From: JADJLQ01 sp031417835
GTDB lineage: Bacteria > Bacteroidota > Bacteroidia > Chitinophagales > Saprospiraceae
Direction: 5' to 3'
Assembly (NCBI GenBank): GCA_031417835.1
Contig: JANOWJ010000208.1
Span: 1 to 36,832, forward strand
Length of the DNA: 36,832 nucleotides
In this document: positions 17,740 through 24,669 of the stretch, one piece after another
Layout: each line of letters begins with the position of its first letter
Numbering within the stretch: position 1 is the stretch's first letter
Program-made: the position numbers and the translations under genes
The notes under the pieces: model-generated
Seen by the model: the letters and a program-made list of their open reading frames with translations, nothing else
Databases searched by the model: none
What the model was told of the DNA's origin: nothing

Positions 17740-19257
17740 ATGGACAAGTCGATCTATTGGGTAGCGGTATTCTATTTAGTGATTTTTATACAGCCCAGTC
17801 AGGCTCAACTCCAAGATCCTTTCATCAAAAAAGCAATCGAAACCATTCCTGCTTTTATTGAATGCCTTTCATTACCCAATGATGCACACCATAAGGAAGA
17901 CCTGGAGAAAAATATCCAATGGTTGCATCGTGCTTTTACGCAACGATCTTTTGAAGTAAATCGATTGGCTACAGAAGGATTAGACTTATTATTAGCAGAA
18001 AAAATATTCAACCCATCTTTTCCTACCATTCTGATTTATTTACAAGTAGATGGTCAACCGGTAGACCCTGTCAAATGGCTACAACCTTCCCCATGGACAC
18101 CTGTATTGAAAGAATTGCGTGACCGCGATTGGGCTACCATACCCTGGTCCACGTTAGAGCACACCTGGAATGCTGATTGGAGAATATTTGCCCGATCGAC
18201 TTCGGATGCTAAAGGTCCGATCCTAGCCTTTCTCGCCGCATTTGATATGATGGTTGCAGCCAATCTAATACCAAACTATAATCTCAAAGTCATCTTGGAT
18301 AGTGAAGAGGAGTTGGGCTCACCACATATCGCTGCAGCTGTCGACCTTCATAAGGAAAAATTGAAGTCAGATGCCATGATCATCTTCGATGGACCTCAAC
18401 ATTTATCCAATCTGCCTACGTTAGCATTCGGAGCAAGAGGCATCATTTCATTAAATTTGACTGCATGGGGTCCCAATGCAAATTTACACAGTGGCCATTA
18501 TGGAAATTACGTACCCAATCCTGCATTTACGCTTGCACAGCTTTTAGCTACCATGAAAGCCGAAAATGGAAAAGTAAAAATTAAACATTGGTACGAAGGT
18601 ATCCATATAAACAGAGCTACGAAAAAACTTTTGTCATTTACTCCTGATGATTTACCTGCTTTACACCGATCAATAGGCATAAAGACTGCTGAACAGGTGG
18701 GCCGGGATTTACAAATAGCACTTCAATATCCTTCACTTAATATTGATGGAATTCGCTCGGCTTATGTGGGAGCACAAGCACGAACCATCATCCCGGATCT
18801 GGCTACCGTAGCGATGGACATCAGACTAGTCAAAGAGACTCCAGGTGAACGGATGATCCAATTATTAAAAAATCATATCATTCAAGCAGGTTATGTGCTG
18901 TTAGACCATGAGCCTACTTTGGAGGAAAGATTACAATATGATCGCATCATCAGTATGAATTATCAGATAGCTTATGAGGCATTCCGGACAGAATTTGACA
19001 CACCAGTTGGCCATTTTTTAGTTAGAGCTTTGACCACAGGATTTGGCAAACCTCCAATCATGATCCGCACCCATGGGGGTTCTATACCGATATCGCCTTT
19101 TGTAACTAAAATAAATATACCTGCAGTAGCGGTACCCACCGTCAATTATGATAACAATCAGCACAGTGAAAACGAAAACATCAGATTAGGCCATTTTGCA
19201 GATGCAATCAAAACAATTTACCATATCCTGACTACTACTTATGGGACAAGGCAGTAA
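17740..19257 (+). CDS. M20-family metallohydrolase, exported, with altered first metal motif
   Basis: The 505-residue protein has a signal peptide (residues 1-22, ending QPSQAQ). Motifs of M20/M25/M40 di-zinc peptidases are in order: metal-1 region LIYLQVDGQPVD (Q102-V-D104), bridging D156 in STSDAKGP, catalytic SEEELGS (residues 189-194), D217, the dimerisation-domain HSGHYG (H250, H253), HGGSIP and the last ligand H475 in NNQHSEN. The canonical first ligand of HxD is Gln102, not His, so activity may be changed or the ligand supplied otherwise. It could be a carboxypeptidase, dipeptidase or amidase. It is packed between uvrA and the CDP-alcohol phosphatidyltransferase gene, which it overlaps by 17 bases. 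Confidence 0.85.
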   Translation: MDKSIYWVAVFYLVIFIQPSQAQLQDPFIKKAIETIPAFIECLSLPNDAHHKEDLEKNIQWLHRAFTQRSFEVNRLATEGLDLLLAEKIFNPSFPTILIYLQVDGQPVDPVKWLQPSPWTPVLKELRDRDWATIPWSTLEHTWNADWRIFARSTSDAKGPILAFLAAFDMMVAANLIPNYNLKVILDSEEELGSPHIAAAVDLHKEKLKSDAMIIFDGPQHLSNLPTLAFGARGIISLNLTAWGPNANLHSGHYGNYVPNPAFTLAQLLATMKAENGKVKIKHWYEGIHINRATKKLLSFTPDDLPALHRSIGIKTAEQVGRDLQIALQYPSLNIDGIRSAYVGAQARTIIPDLATVAMDIRLVKETPGERMIQLLKNHIIQAGYVLLDHEPTLEERLQYDRIISMNYQIAYEAFRTEFDTPVGHFLVRALTTGFGKPPIMIRTHGGSIPISPFVTKINIPAVAVPTVNYDNNQHSENENIRLGHFADAIKTIYHILTTTYGTRQ

Positions 19258-19936
19258 TGAAACTGATCTGAAACGATTGCACAAGGACCTCTGGATATAT
19301 TCCATTTGGATACTCTTATGGGCCGTGATATGCCTCTATGGCCATCATATCGTATGGCTAGTGCTTCCGGTGATACTGGGATTTTGCTTTTGGGTCGGTC
19401 GATATTTCATAAACAATCCTCAATATACCTTCCCATATGGCCCGGCCAATGCTATTACAGTAGTCAGATTATGCTTTTTGTGCACCATTGCTATGATGAA
19501 TGTCTTGTTGCCATCTATAGTCTTGGGCTGTGTATTGGGACTGATCTGTCTCGCAGATATATTGGATGGTTATATAGCAAGAGCACTAAAGATGACTACA
19601 ACTATTGGGGAATACCTGGATAAAGAAGTGGATGCTGTATTTGTGCTTTTGGCAGTGATCCTGCTGTACCTTAGAGGTTATACCGGCCTTTGGATTGTTT
19701 GGGCAGGGTTTATGCGGTACATTTATTTTATTGTTTTTTATTTTATCATTCGTCCGGGTGTCAAAGAACATAAAGATCCGTTTGCCAAAGTCATAGCAGT
19801 ATTTGTATTCATTAGCTTGATAGCAGCCTTTATTATCCCTATGTCGATCAGCCTTCCATTGGTCGTAATAGCTACTGCACTCTTGACCTATTCCTTTGTA
19901 CGAGTAGGCTTGTTTGAGGCTGGAATTCTGACATGA
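19241..19936 (+). CDS. CDP-alcohol phosphatidyltransferase
   Basis: This 231-residue integral membrane enzyme moves a phosphatidyl-type group from a CDP-linked donor to an alcohol. The complete class I signature D-G-x2-A-R-x8-G-x3-D-x3-D is present as D109-G110, A113-R114, G123, D127 and D131, preceded by D106. About six hydrophobic helices surround it. The acceptor cannot be read from sequence: glycerol-phosphate, inositol-phosphate or another alcohol are all possible. The ATG lies inside the end of the M20 gene, and the next gene starts 4 bases after the stop, so translation is probably coupled. Its position opposite the RibA/PTPS-like/GT4 operon suggests a role in an unusual lipid rather than the housekeeping PgsA reaction. 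Confidence 0.9.
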   Translation: MGQGSNETDLKRLHKDLWIYSIWILLWAVICLYGHHIVWLVLPVILGFCFWVGRYFINNPQYTFPYGPANAITVVRLCFLCTIAMMNVLLPSIVLGCVLGLICLADILDGYIARALKMTTTIGEYLDKEVDAVFVLLAVILLYLRGYTGLWIVWAGFMRYIYFIVFYFIIRPGVKEHKDPFAKVIAVFVFISLIAAFIIPMSISLPLVVIATALLTYSFVRVGLFEAGILT

Positions 19937-19940
19937 TTAT

Positions 19941-21695
19941 ATGGCATTCCAAATGAAAGTCGACAATCGTGTGCCGTCAACTGCATCGTTAAAATCAATT
20001 CTCCGAATTATTGCAACAGTTTCATTGATGCAGTGGTTGTTATTTGTACCGTTATATTTTACCAGGTTGGAAGAAGGCAGTTTTTTACCGTGGTTACACG
20101 ACTTTCCTCAAGCCTTGTTGACTCGCAATAATCCGGATTTTTTCAGGTGGAGTTTGGAATACGCGCTGATGGCGGTGATATTTTTATACTTCGCGATTAC
20201 CGGACTTTATAAAGTCAGTCGATATATCATTTCAATACTATATACTTCATTATTTATATTTCAATGTTACTATTTTATCGTTTGGAAAATTTATGGCGAA
20301 ATCCCCATTTGGACATTTGATTGGGCCCTTCTTCAGCGAGTGCTTCCATTGTTTATGAAAACGATAGGTGTACCCATACTTTTTATGAACCTTATAATAC
20401 TTCTATCGATTTTATCCTTTTACTATTTAGTATTAAAAATCCACAATTGGTTAGCTTCTCAATCAAAATATATTAACCAAACTTCATGGTTGGGTATTTC
20501 TGCCCTTTTCTTTATAATTCCATTTACCTTAACACGAGTTTACAGAGTAAACCCTGATTCGAATCAATCCAAATCTGGAATCTTGTGGATATCAGATAAT
20601 ATTCATACGGCGATGACAAAGTCTCGGGTCAAAGTACTGCCTGATTTATCGCATCCTGACATTTATAAAAGCTACACGACGCTACCATTACGATCTAAGC
20701 CAAATATCCTATTAATTTTTATTGAAGCCTATGGCACCATATTAGGTTCAGTGCCTCCTTATGATCTAGACTACGGAGCGCAATTAAAAAGCATGGAGTC
20801 TAATCTTGCTCAGCACGGGTGGCATAGTGCCTCCGCATTGAGTAATTCTACTGTCTTAGGTGGCAGATCCTGGCTGGGATTTACTTCTTTGATCAGTGGG
20901 CTGAGATTAGACAATCATCCGGCATATGAGCGGTTGATCGAATTTCACAGCGGATTTCCCCATCTCATCAATACACTTCGACATCACGGTTACACTACCT
21001 ATCGACTCAATACAATGCAGAGTATGGGGTCAAACTTTAATCAAATAGACTCTATCTCAGGATTATATTTTAATGTTGCCCATTGGACTCGATATTCAGA
21101 TATACCCTATAAAGGATATGCATATGATTATTTTGGAGGCATTCCAGATCAATATGCATTGCATTTTTGGCATGATCACATTTTAAAGCGGGAAAAAAAT
21201 CCTTATTTTTTATTTTTTATTACATTAAGCACGCACGCTCCTTTTTATCTTCCACCACCTTTAGTAGAGGATTGGCGAACGTTGGACCTTATAAAATCCA
21301 GTCCACATGGGTCTGTCCGATCCGAACAAACCAAACCATTGGATCGATACTCCAAGTCCGTGTCCTATACCTTATCCGTATTGCAAGAATATATTGTACA
21401 TAAGGCTGATACAAATACATTGATCATTTTAGTAGGTGATCACCAACCTGCCGGCATGGAGTACTTATTGAAAGGAAAGACAGATACATATGCAGCACCA
21501 TTACATATCATCTGCAAGGATCAATCCTGGATAGATCGCTTACGACTTAAAGGATTCCATTCAGGGATGGTACCGACATTTAAATCAGGTTCCTTATTAA
21601 ACCATGAAGGATTTTATTCATTCCTGATGTCTACCTGGGCAGAGAAAGATTCCCTTGTAGAGATACCGCCCTATCTGAAAAAAGGAATTGAATAA
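19941..21695 (+). CDS. Membrane sulfatase-like / LTA synthase-family enzyme
   Basis: The protein has 584 residues. Five transmembrane helices lie in residues about 25-200, followed by a long extracytoplasmic alkaline-phosphatase-fold domain. It begins NILLIFIEAYG (metal ligand E262) and has the nucleophile region SNSTVLGGRSWLGFTS (about residues 301-316), THAPF and VGDHQPA (metal D and H). LTA synthase and related phosphoglycerol or phosphoethanolamine transferases have the same layout: they take a head group from a phospholipid and put it on a glycolipid or polymer. The start is the ATG 4 bases after the CDP-alcohol phosphatidyltransferase stop. The stop lies 6 bases from that of the convergent GT4 gene. 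Confidence 0.85.
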   Translation: MAFQMKVDNRVPSTASLKSILRIIATVSLMQWLLFVPLYFTRLEEGSFLPWLHDFPQALLTRNNPDFFRWSLEYALMAVIFLYFAITGLYKVSRYIISILYTSLFIFQCYYFIVWKIYGEIPIWTFDWALLQRVLPLFMKTIGVPILFMNLIILLSILSFYYLVLKIHNWLASQSKYINQTSWLGISALFFIIPFTLTRVYRVNPDSNQSKSGILWISDNIHTAMTKSRVKVLPDLSHPDIYKSYTTLPLRSKPNILLIFIEAYGTILGSVPPYDLDYGAQLKSMESNLAQHGWHSASALSNSTVLGGRSWLGFTSLISGLRLDNHPAYERLIEFHSGFPHLINTLRHHGYTTYRLNTMQSMGSNFNQIDSISGLYFNVAHWTRYSDIPYKGYAYDYFGGIPDQYALHFWHDHILKREKNPYFLFFITLSTHAPFYLPPPLVEDWRTLDLIKSSPHGSVRSEQTKPLDRYSKSVSYTLSVLQEYIVHKADTNTLIILVGDHQPAGMEYLLKGKTDTYAAPLHIICKDQSWIDRLRLKGFHSGMVPTFKSGSLLNHEGFYSFLMSTWAEKDSLVEIPPYLKKGIE

Positions 21696-21701
21696 ATAGC
21701 A

Positions 21702-22655
21702 CTATTCTAAAAATGGAGTCAACTGACTCTTAAAAACCTGCCAATCCGTAATGATATTATGGATCGGTCGTAGCGAAAGAATCATTTTATCCTGCAAGAA
21801 TAAAATCATATGATCTACTAATTCATCTATACTTTTACAAACCATCGACTTACCCTGCCCCATTAATTGCTCCACATGTCCAGCACCCAAAGAGAGAACT
21901 GGTAACCCGCTTACAATAGATTCGGCTACTGCCATACCATAGGTTTCGAAGTTTGAAGCATCAATCATTACATCTGCTTCATCTAATATAGTTTGCATAT
22001 CATCCGGTTGAAAAACGCCCTTAATTTGTATAACTTTTGATAAAACAGGAGAATTATGAATGATCGACAGACACTGGGAGAAATAGGATGCATCCATATT
22101 AATATCCCCATAGATGTAAATATAAAAATTATCGCTTATTTCTCTCAATGCAACAGCTTTTAAGAAAAGATCAAGTTGTTTATTTGGCAACCAATTGGAA
22201 ATCAGGATTGCGATTTTGTTGTTATTTTTGTGAGCGAAAAGAGCTTGATTTGGCGAAATGTAAGGTTGTACTATATCTAATTTTTTAGTCCACTCTATCC
22301 TGTTTATAAAATAAGAACGCGTAAATGCACTATTCGCCAAGATGTGATCATAGGCATTTAATTGCTCTCGTTCTTCTGCGACATCTACAGACGCATCAAG
22401 CATAGAAGGCAAAAGGTGCGCCACAAAGATCTTATAGGCCTGCACAGATAAAAGCCAACCAAGTGCAATGTTCCTGAGATAGATAGAATCAATGTATAAA
22501 TAATCTGTGGCGGTCATTTCTTTTTTTTCAATGTCAACCCATGTCGTCCATGCAACATCGTATCCCATCGACATCAATCCCGACACGATCTGCTGATTAA
22601 ACCGATTACCCCCCGAAATAAAGGTCGCTGAATCCGGGGCTAAAAAATAAATCAT
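21702..22655 (-). CDS. Glycosyltransferase family 4-like protein
   Basis: The 317-residue start at ATG 22655 is chosen because it overlaps the stop of the PTPS-like gene as ATGA and gives MIYFLAPDSATFISGGNRFN, a typical GT-B N-terminus with a GG loop. A start 11 codons upstream is possible but adds a non-conserved leader. The C-terminal donor-binding half has the GT4 motif FETYGMAVAESIVSGLPVLS (E-x7-E type). It transfers a sugar from a nucleotide-sugar to an unknown acceptor. It is the last gene of the RibA, dehydrogenase-like, PTPS-like operon. Confidence 0.85.
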   Translation of the reverse strand: MIYFLAPDSATFISGGNRFNQQIVSGLMSMGYDVAWTTWVDIEKKEMTATDYLYIDSIYLRNIALGWLLSVQAYKIFVAHLLPSMLDASVDVAEEREQLNAYDHILANSAFTRSYFINRIEWTKKLDIVQPYISPNQALFAHKNNNKIAILISNWLPNKQLDLFLKAVALREISDNFYIYIYGDINMDASYFSQCLSIIHNSPVLSKVIQIKGVFQPDDMQTILDEADVMIDASNFETYGMAVAESIVSGLPVLSLGAGHVEQLMGQGKSMVCKSIDELVDHMILFLQDKMILSLRPIHNIITDWQVFKSQLTPFLE

Positions 22656-23038
22656 AAGGTATCTATATGAGCTGCATAAGAAGCCCACGCAATATGAGAT
22701 TCACCCAGGTCTATTTTGAGATCGCCTTTAAACTTTAGTGAAGGATCAAGACTTACTTTTTGATGGATAAAATGGGCCAAAAACTCTGTAGTGGTAATTT
22801 TTCCTTTCATTTCCTCCAAATCATCCAGATTTTTATAATTGAGTGCTGTAACAATTCGTTTCAAAATGTGCGCGGCTACACCAATGTCGATGACTACATT
22901 CATATCGTTGAGCTCTGAAGATGAAAAGGTGACATCAATAATATATGTTGCACCGTGGAGATGACTCGCCACGCCAAACCCTTCATGATGCAACGAATGT
23001 GCTATCATAATATGATCTCTTATTTTTACGCTATACAT
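22652..23038 (-). CDS. 6-pyruvoyl-tetrahydropterin synthase/QueD-like protein lacking the catalytic Cys
   Basis: This 128-residue protein is of the PTPS/6-carboxytetrahydropterin synthase fold (AHSLHH, HLHGATY, NVVIDIG, ITTTEFLA and GESHIAWASY are in family order). In active QueD, a Cys four residues before the first His of LHGH and both His of HGH are used. Here these positions are A24, H28 and A30. H14 and H26 remain and might bind a metal differently. From memory, related proteins in conserved alphaproteobacterial clusters share the LHGATY form, so this is probably a distinct subfamily and not a decayed gene. The substrate is unknown. It starts 4 bases after the dehydrogenase-like gene and overlaps the GT4 gene by 4 bases. 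Confidence 0.85.
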   Translation of the reverse strand: MYSVKIRDHIMIAHSLHHEGFGVASHLHGATYIIDVTFSSSELNDMNVVIDIGVAAHILKRIVTALNYKNLDDLEEMKGKITTTEFLAHFIHQKVSLDPSLKFKGDLKIDLGESHIAWASYAAHIDTL

Positions 23039-23042
23039 TTGT

Positions 23043-23984
23043 TTAATATTTTATAATGATACTCAATGGCAGAGTAAGTCCTTTACGTATGGTTTCAAAA
23101 ATAGGGACAGCACCCTCTAATGGAATCTCAAGATCTATCAATTGATCCCAGAAATCATGATGGAGCATAGACAATACCTCTTGTTTTCGAGAGCTAAAAT
23201 CATGGACGGTCGTTAAATATCGAGGTATATGAGATACTTGAGATGATTGAATCGTAAGCCTATTGTAATGAAAATGATTACCCAGACTCAATTCCACCTT
23301 TTGATCCCCATACCAACTAAGGTCGATGATGCGGCCTTCCATACGCATAAGACTGATAGCCGTTTGCAATCCTGAACCTGTGGCAGTACAATGAAATGCA
23401 ACAGAATACTTGTTTTGTTTCGAGTCATTGGCTAAATTAAATCCCAACTCTACAACACGCTTACATCGCGATGGATCGGAGTCCAGGATAGAAATTTTCT
23501 TGAATCCTTTAAGTGACAGCCAGCCAGCCAAAAGTGCTCCGATCAAACCAAAGCCAAGGATTAATATTTCATCGTCGAGAACAAGTTTTGCATCCCACGA
23601 TGCATTGCATGCTGTCTCCAAATTGCTAATCAGAGTGGCTCTGCGAGCAGGTATACCATAGGGCAATTTAGTAAGCGAAGATGGCTTTACTTTTATCCGA
23701 CTCTGATGCGGATGCATGACATGGTAGATAGCGTCTTGTGCATCTTGGGCTACCATCGAATACCCATAAAGCACGGGGAAAGAAAACGATCCCTCCATAT
23801 AGGGGACTTTCATTAGATCAAACATTTCGAAAGGTACCTGACCAGATGCTACGATTCGCTCGGTGCCGATGCTGATCAAAGAATAAAGTGCGAATAATTC
23901 AACTTCTCCTGTTCCAGCCTCTACATTTGCTGGTAGGATGGAGGATCGATTGGAATCTAAATGCCATAAAGCGTCGGCTGTCAT
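23043..23984 (-). CDS. Medium-chain dehydrogenase/reductase homologue without zinc ligands
   Basis: The 313 residues contain a GroES-like N-terminal half and a Rossmann fold with G144-F-G146-L-I-G149 and an acidic residue (ILDSD) at the end of beta-2, which suggests NAD(H). The catalytic-zinc Cys of the usual GICGTD is Ile39 (SLISIGTE), and no four-Cys structural zinc lobe is present. Distinctive segments are SIGTERIVASGQVPFE, HPHQSRIKVKPSSL, ISNLETACNASWDA and LSWYGDQKVELSLG. These recall the family called zinc-binding alcohol dehydrogenase that accompanies a PTPS homologue and GT4 in alphaproteobacterial gene clusters. It lies 5 bases after RibA and 4 before the PTPS-like gene. The reaction is unknown. 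Confidence 0.85.
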   Translation of the reverse strand: MTADALWHLDSNRSSILPANVEAGTGEVELFALYSLISIGTERIVASGQVPFEMFDLMKVPYMEGSFSFPVLYGYSMVAQDAQDAIYHVMHPHQSRIKVKPSSLTKLPYGIPARRATLISNLETACNASWDAKLVLDDEILILGFGLIGALLAGWLSLKGFKKISILDSDPSRCKRVVELGFNLANDSKQNKYSVAFHCTATGSGLQTAISLMRMEGRIIDLSWYGDQKVELSLGNHFHYNRLTIQSSQVSHIPRYLTTVHDFSSRKQEVLSMLHHDFWDQLIDLEIPLEGAVPIFETIRKGLTLPLSIIIKY

Positions 23985-23989
23985 GAATC

Positions 23990-24580
23990 TTATTTCAAGT
24001 CAAGCAGATGACCCATAATGTTCTTTTTCGTCTCCAGGTATCGTTTATTGGATTTGCCCGGTGAGATTTCCAAAGGAACCCGTTTTACCAATTTGATCGG
24101 TCCAGTATCGAATACTTTTATTTTTTCAGGGTTGTTGGTCAGTAAATTGATTTGGAAAATGTTGAGATCTTTTAGGATGATCAAAGCGTCTTCGTACGTG
24201 CGAGCATCAATTTTAAATCCAAGATGTACATTAGCTGCAGCAGTGTCGATACCCTGGTCTTGCAGCTGATAAGCTTTGAGTTTATTAATGATACCGATGC
24301 CCCTACCCTCTTGACGGAGATATAATAAGACGCCACCTTTTTTGCCAATCAACTCCAATGATCTAATCAACTGCGGACCGCAATCACATCGCATGGATCC
24401 GAAAATATCTCCGGTAAGACATTCGGAGTGAATCCGGGTCAAGACTGGTGCATTTAGATCTAGCGGATCTCTGATCAACGCCAAGTGGGGCGTCAGATCG
24501 TGTTCATCCTCTGCATATGCTATTAGCTTGAACTCTCCATAGGGTGTGGGAATGGAGCTCTCCACTATATTTCGCAACAT
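23990..24580 (-). CDS. ribA: GTP cyclohydrolase II
   Basis: This 196-residue monofunctional enzyme is close to the length of E. coli RibA and lacks a RibB part. It hydrolyses GTP to 2,5-diamino-6-ribosylamino-pyrimidinone 5'-phosphate, formate and pyrophosphate, the first step of riboflavin synthesis. The zinc cysteines C54, C65 and C67 are in HSECLTGDIFGSMRCDCG, and the catalytic block LRQEGRGIGIINKLKAYQLQ and the LLTNNPEKI motif are intact. No other rib gene is nearby. It sits first in an operon with PTPS-like, dehydrogenase-like and GT4 genes, so its product may feed a special pathway in addition to flavin. Confidence 0.94.
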   Translation of the reverse strand: MLRNIVESSIPTPYGEFKLIAYAEDEHDLTPHLALIRDPLDLNAPVLTRIHSECLTGDIFGSMRCDCGPQLIRSLELIGKKGGVLLYLRQEGRGIGIINKLKAYQLQDQGIDTAAANVHLGFKIDARTYEDALIILKDLNIFQINLLTNNPEKIKVFDTGPIKLVKRVPLEISPGKSNKRYLETKKNIMGHLLDLK

Positions 24581-24604
24581 AATTGTAAAATTACGTATTT
24601 ATCA

Positions 24605-24626
24605 AAGGATCTATTGGCCAATCCTT
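24605..24626. promoter_or_regulatory. Dyad upstream of ribA
   Basis: AAGGAT-N10-ATCCTT encloses the perfect palindrome ATTGGCCAAT (24613-24622). It lies 25 bases before the ribA start codon, where a repressor or activator could act. No TAnnTTTG element is nearby; TAATTTTA just before the ATG is a one-mismatch candidate. Confidence 0.35.
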
Positions 24627-24669
24627 AATAATTTAGGAAGGCGGCTGTACTGCTGAAAACATATCAAGC

